A stretch of 64,000 nt of DNA, from assembly GCA_916610825.1 (NCBI GenBank), contig OU744447.1:3026146-3090145 (forward strand). The letters are read 5' to 3'. The position numbers and the translations under genes are program-made. The notes under the pieces are model-generated. The model worked only from the letters and a program-made list of their open reading frames with translations. It searched no databases and was not told the DNA's origin. This document shows, piece after piece, positions 38,591 to 51,619 of the stretch. Source of the DNA: Haliclystus octoradiatus. Its lineage: Eukaryota; Cnidaria; Staurozoa; Stauromedusae; Haliclystidae. The first letter of the stretch is position 1. Every line of letters starts with the position of its first letter.

Positions 38591-39453
38591 CCTAATTTGC
38601 AAGGATATAACCTTCTAGCCGGCATAACAGGGAGCAAGGTAAGTTGCTAATTTCAAAAAATGGACCATTGACTCTGCTGTTTCCTTGTTTAAACATTTCA
38701 ATAACATCGTTTAGCTATTGTCGTTAGAAATTGCGATTCGCATGGGCATGCATATAGGCATGCAATGGTGATGGATGGTCATGTTCCTGGATCACGTTAG
38801 TAACAATTCTGTTTGTCAATTTAATAGTATTTAAAAGAATTTAAAATGAAAGTGCTAGAGGTTGAAAACACTTTATATGAGAGATTCATGACGTTAGATG
38901 CCACACCAAACCGTGCTCTAAAACTTCTAGAAAAATCGAACAAACTCTGCTTTGGCTTTGAGTTTTGACTTTCGGTATTCGACAAAAATCAGAATTGGTA
39001 GGCATAAAGCATCAGTTACAGGATAGGATAATTATCCCACACCATTACAAACCACGAAAGTAATAATGTTTTGAAAATTTGTTAGGCCTACATAAATATT
39101 CTCTGAACTTCAAGAGCGCCAAATGGCCAAATGAATGTCACAACATTCAAGTATTAAAAACGTCAGTTTGCGTTTCTGTCTTATATTTATTCCAAACAGT
39201 TTATAAAATCTACAATGATATGTATTCTTTTACGAACTATTTAGTATTTACGATTTAAATCAAATGGATCGACGTTTACTATCTACATACCCATGCGCAG
39301 AGGACGCACGCACAGAACATTATCTTTTGAAAACAGGCTTCCAGCAACCGGAACTATATCCACAGCGTTTATTATAACTTTGTTTCATGGTAACATCAGT
39401 AAATGTGTTGCCTGTTTGCTCGTTTCTACTTCTTCATCTCAATATTTAAGTAA
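38591..39453. other. no gene seen
   Basis: Begins with the good donor-like site at 38638, then anonymous sequence up to the cassette array. Confidence 0.4.
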
Positions 39454-40492
39454 TTGTTGCATTTAGTTGTTGGTAGACTGCAGCACAGATTACTGTCATT
39501 TTCAGTTCCATGTAATAGGCTACCATCCTGTTATATGTTATATCAACATACAATCTATATGGAAACGCCTTCCTATATATTACGCAAGAGGCTGACATTT
39601 ACACATAATAATCTTGAGGTATGTATATATGCTCTTGATGGGCTGCAGCACCCATTTACTATTATTTTCAATGATTTTAATACTATCCTGTTCATATTTT
39701 TCTTTTTAGGTGTTTGATGTTTTCATATCTGCTACAATATGCTACCTTTATGGAAACACCTTGGCATATAGTACGCAGGAGAGTGACATTTACACATGAA
39801 TGAACTTGAGGTATATATCTATGCTCTTGATGACGGCAGGACGTCTGAAAATTTTAGCAATTATTTTTAGTCGAGATAATATAATACCATCCTGTTCATA
39901 TTTTTCTTCTTAGTCATTTGACTTTCAATCTTGGCTACATTAAAGAAGTTGACATTCACACATAATGAACTTGAGGTATGTATCTATGCTCTTGATGGGC
40001 TGCAGTACCCTTTTACTATTATTCTCAATGATTTTAATACTATCCTGTTCATATTTTTCTTTTTAGCTGTTTGATGTTTCCATATCTGCTACAATATGCA
40101 ATCTTTACGGAAACACTTTGGCATATATTACACAGGAGAGTGACATTTACACATAATTAACTTGAGGTATTTATCTAGATGTTCTTGATGACGGCAGTGC
40201 GTCTAAAGATTTTAACAATTATTTTCAGTTGAGATAATATAATACCATCCTGTTCATATTTTTCTTCTTAGTCATTTGACTTTCAATCTTAGCTATATTA
40301 AAGAAGTTGACATTCACACATAATGAATTTGAGGTATGTATCTATGCTCTTGATGGGATGCAGTACCCTTTTACTATTATTTTCAATGATTCTAATACTT
40401 TCCTGTACATATTTTTCTTTTTAGCTGTTTGATGTTTTCATATCTGCTACATTAGGCAACAATGCAATATTCAAATAATTACGTAAACACAT
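39454..40492 (+). repeat. Tandem cassettes with splice-site-like edges
   Basis: Units of about 165-190 bases in two alternating sub-types (pair period ~360). Each contains a pyrimidine-rich acceptor-like stretch ending TTCTTTTTAG or TTCTTCTTAG, then about 60-100 bases ending in TTGAG, followed by a donor-like GTATGT or GTATAT. The blocks between acceptor and donor share text such as 'gacattcacacataatgaac'. They are not consistently open in any frame. The array continues past the gap at 47634-47845 with two more diverged units. Confidence 0.75.
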
Positions 40493-40692
40493 NNNNNNNN
40501 NNNNNNNNNNNNNNNNNNNNNNNNNNNNNNNNNNNNNNNNNNNNNNNNNNNNNNNNNNNNNNNNNNNNNNNNNNNNNNNNNNNNNNNNNNNNNNNNNNNN
40601 NNNNNNNNNNNNNNNNNNNNNNNNNNNNNNNNNNNNNNNNNNNNNNNNNNNNNNNNNNNNNNNNNNNNNNNNNNNNNNNNNNNNNNNNNNNN
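40493..40692. other. Assembly gap, 200 N
   Basis: Exactly 200 N, a typical fixed-size scaffold gap. The 6941 bases before it and the 6941 bases starting right after it are the same sequence. ORFs running through it are meaningless. Confidence 1.
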
Positions 40693-43600
40693 GTTTTTGT
40701 ACACAAATGGCATATTTTCAAAAATTGTACATATGTTACGTACCATGCAATTTTGTCAAATGTCGATATTTCAGATAAAAATTACTCCATGTTATATATA
40801 CATCTTTAATAAACTAGGCAAATCAATTTCAGTGAAAGTTTTGATCAAAATCATCATTTAATTTTCAAAAAGTTTTTGTACACAAATGGCATATTTTCAA
40901 AAATTGTACATATGTTACGTACCATGCGATTTTGTCAAATGTCGATATTTCAGAAAAAAATTACTCCATGTGATATATACATCTTTAATAAACTAGGCAA
41001 ACCAATTTCAGTGAAAGTTTTGATCAAAATCATCATTTAATTTTCAAAAAGTTTTTGTACACAAATGGCATATTTTCAAAAATTGTACATATGTTACGTA
41101 CCATGCAATTTTGTCAAATGTCGATATTTCAGATAAAAATTACTCCATGTTATATATACATCTTTAATAAACTAGGCAAATCAATTTCAGTGAAAGTTTG
41201 GATCAAAATCATCATTTAATTTTCAAAAAGTTTTTGTACACAAATGGCATATTTTCAAAAATTGTACATATGTTACGTACCATGCGATTTTGTCAAATGT
41301 CGATATTTCAGAAAAAAATTACTCCATGTGATATATACATGTTTAATAAACTAGGCAAATCAATTTCAGTGAAAGTTTTGATCAAAATCATCATTTAATT
41401 TTCAAAAAGTTTTTGTACACAAATGGCATATTTTCAAAAATTGTACATATGTTCGTACCATGCAATTTTGTCAAATGTCGATATTTCAGATAAAAATTAC
41501 TCCATGTTATATACACATCTTTAATAAACTGGGCAAATCAATTTCAGTGAAAGTTTTGATCAAAATCATCATTTAATTTTCAAAAAGTTTTTGTACACAA
41601 ATGGCATATTTTCAAAAATTGTACATATGTTACGTACCATGCAATTTTGTCAAATGTCGATATTTCAGATAAAAATTACTCCATGTTATATATACATCTT
41701 TAATAAACTAGGCAAATCAATTTCAGTGAAAGTTTTGATCAAAATCATCATTTAATTTTCAAAAAGTTTTTGTACACAAATGGCATATTTTCAAAAATTG
41801 TACATATGTTACGTACCATGCGATTTTGTCAAATGTCGATATTTCAGAAAAAAATTACTCCATGTGATATATACATCTTTAATAAACTAGGCAAACCAAT
41901 TTCAGTGAAAGTTTTGATCAAAATCATCATTTAATTTTCAAAAAGTTTTTGTACACAAATGGCATATTTTCAAAAATTGTACATATGTTACGTACCATGC
42001 AATTTTGTCAAATGTCGATATTTCAGATAAAAATTACTCCATGTTATATATACATCTTTAATAAACTAGGCAAATCAATTTCAGTGAAAGTTTGGATCAA
42101 AATCATCATTTAATTTTCAAAAAGTTTTTGTACACAAATGGCATATTTTCAAAAATTGTACATATGTTACGTACCATGCGATTTTGTCAAATGTCGATAT
42201 TTCAGAAAAAAATTACTCCATGTGATATATACATGTTTAATAAACTAGGCAAATCAATTTCAGTGAAAGTTTTGATCAAAATCATCATTTAATTTTCAAA
42301 AAGTTTTTGTACACAAATGGCATATTTTCAAAAATTGTACATATGTTCGTACCATGCAATTTTGTCAAATGTCGATATTTCAGATAAAAATTACTCCATG
42401 TTATATACACATCTTTAATAAACTGGGCAAATCAATTTCAGTGAAAGTTTTGATCAAAATCATCATTTAATTTTCAAAAAGTTTTTGTACACAAATGGCA
42501 TATTTTCAAAAATTGTACATATGTTACGTACCATGCAATTTTGTCAAATGTCGATATTTCAGATAAAAATTATTCCATGTGATATATACATCTTTAATAA
42601 ACTAGGCAAATCAATTTCAGTGAAAGTTTTGATCAAAATCATCATTTAATTTTCAAAAAGTTTTTGTACACAAATGGCATATTTTCAAAAATTGTACATA
42701 TGTTACGTACCATGCAATTTTGTCAAAATTCGATATTTCAGATAAAAATTACTCCATGTGATATATACATCTTTAATAAACTAGGCCAATCAATTTCAGT
42801 GAAAGTTTTGATCAAAATCATCATTTAATTTTCAAAAAGTTTTTGTAAACAAATGGCATGTTTACAAAAACTGCATATGTCTGGATTGTTTGAGATTTTG
42901 TCAAATGATGGAGTTTCAGTCAAAAAATAATCAGTGTCAGGACCATAATTAGTGTTTTATAGAAACTGCAGAAACAAAATGTCAGTTAAAACTTTTGTCA
43001 AATGCAGGTATCTAGTATCTACTACATTATCTTTCTGCACAATTGCAGTAATTACGTATTACGTTAATGATAGCCTAGATATATATCATCCTAATATATT
43101 TTAAAAAATTACTGAAATTGATTTTTGTTCAATACCATATTTGACGTCGATATCAATTTTAATAAATATCCAAATTCATGATCTCAACCATATATAAGTG
43201 ATAGATCTTTGTACTTCCACGATATTAGCTATTGGTTGACAGTTACATGTAAGTGAACTGTAGTAGCAACTATAGTATATTTGTAAATGAACTGTAGTAG
43301 ACTAGTAGCAACCATGGTATATTTTATAAAATCCCACTCTAGTATTGGTTTATTACTTCGATTTTCTGATCTTGTAAATGCCATTTGAAGTAATAGACTA
43401 CAGGTGATAGAATACATTTATAATAAATGTTAATATTGATAGCATTAATAGGTAAAAGCAATCCAATGTTGGTCAACCAAGGCTCTACAAAGACAAATAT
43501 TAGAACATTGATTATTAACTTGATAAACATTATTGCAACTAGCTGAGCTGATGATTTAAGAAAAATTGCTACTGAAAGTGAATAACATCAGTAGTGCTAG

Positions 43601-46600
43601 GCATCCTGCAGAGTACTGTGTCTATATGAATATATCCTACATTGTACATTGGTTAAAAACAAGGAAGAAGTGTTCATAGCACGTTCACAATCAAGTTTCT
43701 TGTCTGAGTAACATAAATAACAAGTTATTCAAAATTTGAAGGTCCTCTGACATCGGGAAAGGGCGTCTAACGACTTTCTAAAGCAATCTGTTTGAAACGA
43801 TTCAAATTAATTTATTCAATTCCAATAATTATTTTCGTAACAGCCATCCTAAAATTAGAAACTAATCAAAGTCAGCGAACAAATAACTGCCAAGTCAAAG
43901 TTCAGATTCTTCATTGATTGATAATTGATGTCCTGAAAACAATTAATTGTTTACGCATATGTTTTGAATGTGTAAACTCTTTTTTTAAAAAAACATTCAA
44001 CAAATAAGTGAAAACATATACTTGGCATACTTTCTAAAGGTTGATTAGAATATTTTTTATCAGATGTACGTAAATATTGTGGTGACCTCAGTATTGTGAC
44101 AAACTTTCTATTGTAATATTGCACTTGCACATGTCATGTAGCTGTTAACTTGAATGTAGTATTTTGTAATCACTCTCTTTTCTGATGGTTTGAGGCCATA
44201 CTTTGAATCACGCTTAAAAGTAATGATTGAAAGGTTAGCCGCCTATAGCTAATTGACATACACATACCTCATTTGCTTTTCTTGGTTTGATGACAATTGA
44301 TTTGCATAGTAAGTTAGTTGGCAGCCAGGATTTTCTTTATATATTCATATTATAAGATCAACTCTCAAAAACACTTACAACAACGTTAACTATCTGCTTA
44401 TTCCATGAATAAATTGGTAGGCGGAGCCACGCACTCTGGCGCTAAGGTATTTCAAACTAAATTCATCGAAATAGGTGTATGCCAAGGCCATTGCCTTCGG
44501 ATTGGTTTGTTAATTTACCAACGTTTGAAAGGGCAGAAAGGTGACACTCATAAATCGAATAAAATAAAATAGTTCAAAACCAGTAAAAATATAGAACAGC
44601 AAAAATAAAGGTTATCTTTGTAAACCACAACTATACCAATATAACCGTCCAAACTTGTCAAATTGTCTTGACAAATTATACAAATTTGCATCGAACTTCG
44701 AAGGAATAAAACTAAAATGGACGCCAAGATGGAGAATCTGAGAATAGCCTCTATCGTGAATTCTATTTCGTGAAATTGAGATTTGCAAAACATATTGTTG
44801 ACGCCGCGTAAAAAAATTACAGAAAAATGACCTCTACTCTCGTTAAAATTATTACATTTTTGCAGCAGCGTTGCAACTACGGACAAAGTAGCGTCGGAAG
44901 ATCTACCTATTTCCCAACTTCTGAGCAACGTTGAGAAAAGGTAGCATATGGTAGCTAAGACGTTGCACAACTTCAACGTTGCGTTGTTCAACCGTTGTTG
45001 CTAGCTAGTGTGTTTGCTGGGACTATAAGGACAAATCCTATTCACTATATCCACTATTCACGATATTCTTATATCACATTCATATGTATAAATAAACATG
45101 TTTTATGATTTTAATTTACAGTTTTGATAAAATCGTATCTTCTTGAAAAAATATTTTCGTAAATCCTGCCTTGCACAGTTGATTTATACGTAGACTAATA
45201 TACAAGGTTGATCCAGCGTTTTAACTCGAAACTTTTAACCAATGATAATATTTCTTTTCGCGTATGAAGAAGTGTAATACATAAAGTTTATTGACAAAAA
45301 ATAAAATTATTATAAATATATCGTATCAGGGTATTATATTATGTATGATGACCGCAATGATAACTTTGATAATGACGTCTTTGTCTGAGTCTACAAATAG
45401 ACCACAAAATCCTCGGTTCCATGTTGATCCTTGAGCCAATCAACTGTTCGCTGATAATTTGACATGTGTGAGTGCATGTCAAATCTTTTTCGGCGGCAAA
45501 ATGTTTACCTTACATAAACCAACCGTCAACGGCAAAGGAAAATTGTCTTTTTATTGGCTTACCATATTAATGTTTCTTGGGAGTATGGTTATTATGTTTT
45601 ACTGTGACTATACTGGCAGCAATGAAGAAGTCTCGATCTCCTCTTACAGCTCTCCATGCGATTCTAATTTGTGTCAATATGTTTGGTTAAAATCTCAAAG
45701 ATGCAGAGATTGTTGGCTTCGGCCCATGTAGCCTAATTTGCAAGGATATAACCTTCTAGCCGGCATAACAGGGAGCAAGGTAAGTTGCTAATTTCAAAAA
45801 ATGGACCATTGACTCTGCTGTTTCCTTGTTTAAACATTTCAATAACATCGTTTAGCTATTGTCGTTAGAAATTGCGATTCGCATGGGCATGCATATAGGC
45901 ATGCAATGGTGATGGATGGTCATGTTCCTGGATCACGTTAGTAACAATTCTGTTTGTCAATTTAATAGTATTTAAAAGAATTTAAAATGAAAGTGCTAGA
46001 GGTTGAAAACACTTTATATGAGAGATTCATGACGTTAGATGCCACACCAAACCGTGCTCTAAAACTTCTAGAAAAATCGAACAAACTCTGCTTTGGCTTT
46101 GAGTTTTGACTTTCGGTATTCGACAAAAATCAGAATTGGTAGGCATAAAGCATCAGTTACAGGATAGGATAATTATCCCACACCATTACAAACCACGAAA
46201 GTAATAATGTTTTGAAAATTTGTTAGGCCTACATAAATATTCTCTGAACTTCAAGAGCGCCAAATGGCCAAATGAATGTCACAACATTCAAGTATTAAAA
46301 ACGTCAGTTTGCGTTTCTGTCTTATATTTATTCCAAACAGTTTATAAAATCTACAATGATATGTATTCTTTTACGAACTATTTAGTATTTACGATTTAAA
46401 TCAAATGGATCGACGTTTACTATCTACATACCCATGCGCAGAGGACGCACGCACAGAACATTATCTTTTGAAAACAGGCTTCCAGCAACCGGAACTATAT
46501 CCACAGCGTTTATTATAACTTTGTTTCATGGTAACATCAGTAAATGTGTTGCCTGTTTGCTCGTTTCTACTTCTTCATCTCAATATTTAAGTAATTGTTG

Positions 46601-47633
46601 CATTTAGTTGTTGGTAGACTGCAGCACAGATTACTGTCATTTTCAGTTCCATGTAATAGGCTACCATCCTGTTATATGTTATATCAACATACAATCTATA
46701 TGGAAACGCCTTCCTATATATTACGCAAGAGGCTGACATTTACACATAATAATCTTGAGGTATGTATATATGCTCTTGATGGGCTGCAGCACCCATTTAC
46801 TATTATTTTCAATGATTTTAATACTATCCTGTTCATATTTTTCTTTTTAGGTGTTTGATGTTTTCATATCTGCTACAATATGCTACCTTTATGGAAACAC
46901 CTTGGCATATAGTACGCAGGAGAGTGACATTTACACATGAATGAACTTGAGGTATATATCTATGCTCTTGATGACGGCAGGACGTCTGAAAATTTTAGCA
47001 ATTATTTTTAGTCGAGATAATATAATACCATCCTGTTCATATTTTTCTTCTTAGTCATTTGACTTTCAATCTTGGCTACATTAAAGAAGTTGACATTCAC
47101 ACATAATGAACTTGAGGTATGTATCTATGCTCTTGATGGGCTGCAGTACCCTTTTACTATTATTCTCAATGATTTTAATACTATCCTGTTCATATTTTTC
47201 TTTTTAGCTGTTTGATGTTTCCATATCTGCTACAATATGCAATCTTTACGGAAACACTTTGGCATATATTACACAGGAGAGTGACATTTACACATAATTA
47301 ACTTGAGGTATTTATCTAGATGTTCTTGATGACGGCAGTGCGTCTAAAGATTTTAACAATTATTTTCAGTTGAGATAATATAATACCATCCTGTTCATAT
47401 TTTTCTTCTTAGTCATTTGACTTTCAATCTTAGCTATATTAAAGAAGTTGACATTCACACATAATGAATTTGAGGTATGTATCTATGCTCTTGATGGGAT
47501 GCAGTACCCTTTTACTATTATTTTCAATGATTCTAATACTTTCCTGTACATATTTTTCTTTTTAGCTGTTTGATGTTTTCATATCTGCTACATTAGGCAA
47601 CAATGCAATATTCAAATAATTACGTAAACACAT
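40693..47633 (+). repeat. Second copy of 33552-40492 (offset 7141), probable contig-overlap artefact
   Basis: Starts immediately after the N gap at a position matching 33552 inside the satellite and runs to 47633, which matches the last base before the gap (40492). Every landmark is reproduced at a constant offset of 7141: ORFs 34057/41198, 34951/42092, 36088/43229, 37407/44548, 38318/45459 and 39454/46595, with identical translations. It contains about 13 satellite units, the CAACGTTG region, the membrane-anchor ORF and the cassette array. See the findings for why I regard it as false. Confidence 0.95.
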
Positions 47634-47845
47634 TGCTGTGTATATTAAATCAAGAGGCTGACATGTACACTGTATGATGAACAAAAGGTATGTCCTTAAA
47701 TGCCCTTTGCGGACTGCAGGACACATACGTATTATTTTTTGTCAATATAACACTATCCTGTCTGTTCATCTTTTATTTTTAGCCATTCGAGGTTTGATAT
47801 TTGAAACATTATAGAGATTGGCATGTACACATCATGGACATAAGG
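47634..47845 (+). repeat. Continuation of the splice-edged cassette array
   Basis: Two further diverged units: a block ending ACAAAAG/GTATGT near 47690, then TTTTATTTTTAG at about 47771-47782, and a short block ending ATAAG/GTATTT near 47845. Confidence 0.55.
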
Positions 47846-48185
47846 TATTTAGTTTTGTTATTATATGATGTTGTTTCAAGTTTAACTCAAGTCTATCCGA
47901 ACATGATCATACCTCGTTTTGAACCCTATCAATTTTTTCAAAAAGATAGTTCACTTCCTAAAAATAACAAAAAGATTTGCAGTACGAATACCTTGAGCAT
48001 ATGTGGAAGCCTACTTGATAGGCTATAGTTAGAAATGATTTAAATTTTCGCTTGAGCACGAAGTTCGAAAAAATAATCAACCTTCTTAAATCCTAGAACA
48101 TGTGTTCTTCTGAGTTTTTATAGCCTGCCAGGATTCCTGCTGTTGTCAGACTTGCTCAAGCATGGCTTATATACAAATCCAATGT
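47846..48185. other. no gene seen
   Basis: A short ORF at 47801-48028 overlaps the cassette array end and has no family resemblance. Confidence 0.4.
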
Positions 48186-48345
48186 TACATCATCATCAAC
48201 ATCATCATTTATTCAGAATCCTGATAATTTCTATAGTAACTTTTTTTCACAGGACTGATTTAAGTAACAATTAACTAAGGAATACACACATACAATAATT
48301 GATCAATTACAATAATACATACATATATATACACAGATGTTATAT
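48186..48345 (+). repeat. (CAT)n-headed dispersed repeat, copy 2
   Basis: A short (CAT)n-like run, then CATTTATTCAGAA, an 'acaggactgatt' string and an 'acatacatatatat' string, in the same order as at 26119-26260. It is a dispersed element of unknown class. Confidence 0.55.
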
Positions 48346-48899
48346 TGATATATGTGCAAAGGTTGGCAGAAGATTTTCAAATTATTCTGATTCGTAAACC
48401 TGGAATACTATAAAGTAAAGTATTTATAACATGCTTGGTAAATATCAAGGATGATACTACAAAATATTGTGGATTTTTGTTTTAGTTCAAATGATTAAGA
48501 AAATGAAGATGCAAGATCATTACATCTTATCCTCTCACTAGAACAATGTCCTTTTGGTTTTCATCAAACATCAATCATTATTGTTATAGCCTTTAAGTAT
48601 GTAAATTCTGAATCTGGAGCTGGTATTCAGTACTTTACTGTATGTTTAATTTCATAATGATATTTTAGTTGCCGTATATTTGATGTATTCTTGTTAAGGA
48701 AATTAATAAATCTCATTATCATATCGCTTGCATATATTTTTGTTAATTTATCTTTCTTATTCATATTGTCTGTTTTGTCATTGCATGGAGCATTTGAACT
48801 TCAACTTCTGAAATGCATTGAAATATGCTTGACATATGCACGTCATTATCTAATCGTATTCCTGTCGCAGTCATTCCAAACTAGTCTTATTTCCGTCGT
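48346..48899. other. no gene seen
   Basis: Anonymous AT-rich sequence. The ORF at 48691-48906 is hydrophobic and unsupported. Confidence 0.4.
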
Positions 48900-49059
48900 A
48901 AACTGATCCAAGTCTCATCTAAAAATGTCGACTTTATGACGTTAATATGGTGTACACGGCATCACGTCTTTTCGGATCAGATAAATTCACGACAATAGGA
49001 CGAGTTGACTGACGAGATAACGACGTCTTGAAGACGGGTTTTGGTTTACTGGGATGGTA

Positions 49060-51609
49060 CTGGTATTAGAAATATAATTTTTGCCATCTTTTACCGAGAA
49101 AAAAAATAATTTTTGCAAGAACATTTTGCTTCGTTCAAGTCAAATTTTCTTGTTTGAAGCCTACACAATATTGTTTTGAGCAAAATCAGATTGTTTTAAG
49201 CAAAGACCAATATATTCAATTTTCAAGCGATTATAAAATGACATCAAAAATAGATGTGACTTAAAACAAGCCATTTTTGTTTAAATCCATACATTTTGGT
49301 TTCAAATAGTAAATAATTCTTGCAAAGGGAACATTTTTTCTGAATAGTTTGGCAGATCGCTTACTGTGACGGGTCCTACGGACCAGCGTCAGGGTTTGTT
49401 TCTGAAATCATAAGGTCTATGGCCAACATGTCACTTCTCATAGAAGAGTATGAATTTGAAAAACTGTTCTCTTCACAATTCTTCGTCAATCATGTCATAG
49501 CAATTAGCTGAATGATAATTCGAAGCTAAGTATAAATTATAATCATAACCATTGGAAGTTCTGTCTTGGCTTTATTCTCTATATTTGTAGGTTTTGATAT
49601 TAATACATCATAATTTTTACTTTATAGGACCAATTGAAATTCTGCTACGATACCACGATTCATAAAGTCATTGAATAATTATCAAAATTTGTCGTAGTAT
49701 GCATTATTAATGCTGTAAGAGATTCTAGTTTACAATTGTAATTAATTTTTAACCATCAGGATATTTTGTATATGGTAGCGATTATGTATTTACCAAAAAT
49801 CTTTAATCTTTAGGTTTAGTTCATTACTTGCTGATGGAGATTTTAAATTTTAGCTCGATGATATGTTTCATTGTATGATCTCATATGAAAAACATTAGAA
49901 GCTGCGGAAGAACTGTTGCCATTTCTGATTATATTTATTTTCCTAGTGGCCATATTTCTTGAGCCACGTTTATTTTTTAAATGTCAGCCAGAAATCTTCT
50001 GTTCTTAATGTTTCGTTGAAATGTGCTTTCAATGTTTGCTACAAAATCTATACTTAGCTCCTAGGTGGATACACCGGGGGCTTAGTGTGATGCTTAAATA
50101 TTGTTTGAGGCACAACGAATGCATGGCCATATAACTGAGCAAAGCATATAGGTGAAACATTTGAGCTCGGGACATTTATAAGGTACGTCGCTTAAGGCAT
50201 GTGTGCGAGCATGGATTTTAGCAATCGGGTCAATTGACTTTGTGAATATTCCTTAAAACAGGTTCCATGAAAACTGGGGTATGATTCTGTAAATGAAAAT
50301 TCAGCCATATTTTTTCAGCCGTTGTCTAAAATAATGATTCTTTTAGCAAATACACAGATGAATAAACACTGATTATTATTTGAATTTCAATTATAAGTAA
50401 CACATAATGAGAGGGAAAATATACTCAGATTACAGATTACATATAATATACGTAGATTATAATCCACCGACAATGCTTTCAATTTGGAATTTTCTAGCAT
50501 AATAAACGTTTTTACTATATTGAATTACCTTATTGATATAATAAATAAGATCATTTTCTGTTGCTGATTCTACTGACATAGACTCAGCATCTAGAGACAT
50601 AACACTGTTTATATTGTGTTCCCATTAAAAAGCTACTTAAGGGTCGGTCTTCTAATTCCGTAAGGCGTCAACTTAATGACCTAAGTGTTATAGTTGGTCA
50701 ATACTTTAGGCCAAGTAGAAACCTATTGGACGATATGCAAGCTCTAAGATTGGCCTTTCTGTCTCTCCAATGCTCTGTGTAACATTTTAAGTGTGATTCC
50801 TGCGATGGGAATTATGTCTGTTTTACACGCCGACATCTCCATCAATGCATTGGTGATCATGGTGTAGCTATTACCGACGCCTAACATTCTAAGAGATTCA
50901 ATTACATCATGGCTTTTAGTTCGATTTTTTCCATTTGACCTAGCATTATATCGTTGAATCACGGTTACGTAAGTGAGCGTGAGACTTTGCTACTACTACT
51001 TGAAAATCGTTCGTATTTTAAAGTGTGAAACTCTTGTCGTGTAAACATCCCATTCAAGTTACTCCTTTGCATGCTACCAAAAGACAGAAAAACGATTACG
51101 CCAGAATACCATCGATTTTTTCAAAAGTGGGAGAAAGACAATTCCCTTTTTAGCAGGATCGAGGCAGGAAAATATTCCCTGTGGCGTGCCACAATAGCTA
51201 CAATTAATTTCGTATTAACTTTCAATGTTATAAATCTTCTTATAGTCTTAGTTTACATGATTATTTCCTATTTTACATTTTTAAATTACTTAAAATTAAA
51301 ATGTTCAATTCAGTTTAATGCAGGATCAAATTCTGTCTTTCTCAAGTTTCTATAATTATTAAATTACTAGCAACATAGATTTTGTTGGACTGTAAAAACA
51401 GAGCAACACCAATTTTAACTTACAATTGAAACACGGAAAAACAAGTTATACCCTGTTACTTCACCAGATTTCCTGCCATGATATGTTTGAGGTCTAACAG
51501 CAGAATCTTCATCATTAATGGATTCTTCAATATTATCTGAAATAGATCCTATCGTATTCCTGTAATTCGAAGAACCCAGGGAAATGGTATAGATGAGATA
51601 TGTTTAGAA
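49060..51609. other. intergenic, no gene recognised
   Basis: Mostly anonymous. A minus-strand ORF at 50744-50962 (72 residues, with SHDVIESLRMLGVGNS) has a protein-like composition but no recognisable family, and could be mobile-element debris. A plus ORF at 51071-51355 turns hydrophobic and AT-driven. A small palindrome GGTCCTACGGACC lies near 49374. Confidence 0.35.
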
Positions 51610-51619
51610 AATGATCATA

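Larger units (their letters stand above)
30858..49059. mobile_element. Candidate large element bounded by 20-bp inverted ends
   Basis: The left end 30858-30877 (TACCATCCCAGTAAACCAAA) is the exact reverse complement of 49040-49059. Read as TA duplication plus an 18-bp terminal repeat CCATCCCAG..., it would suit a TA-targeting cut-and-paste element. The subterminal ~280 bases on the left and ~150 on the right share a distinctive vocabulary (AAGACG, GACGAG, ACGTC) unlike the AT-rich surroundings. The apparent span is 18.2 kb, but about 11.1 kb if the 7.1-kb duplication around the gap is an assembly artefact. Inside are a satellite, a cassette array and two candidate exons. No transposase was recognised. 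It may instead be two solo ends of a shared short element, though neither end has a nearby partner. Confidence 0.45.

Noticed and set aside
40462-40809. ORFs of 80-115 codons spanning the N run
   Set aside because: They are translations of N and have no meaning.
40693-47633. True segmental duplication with two functional copies
   Set aside because: Its edges coincide with both sides of the N gap and no differences were seen, which fits unmerged contig overlap better.
30858-49059. Polinton-like or other virus-like large element
   Set aside because: The inverted ends are only 20 bases and no polymerase, integrase or capsid-like reading was seen, so a cut-and-paste DNA element is the better guess.
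50744-50962. 72-residue minus-strand ORF as a real gene
   Set aside because: The composition is protein-like, but no splice borders, homologous motif or neighbouring exon could be found.
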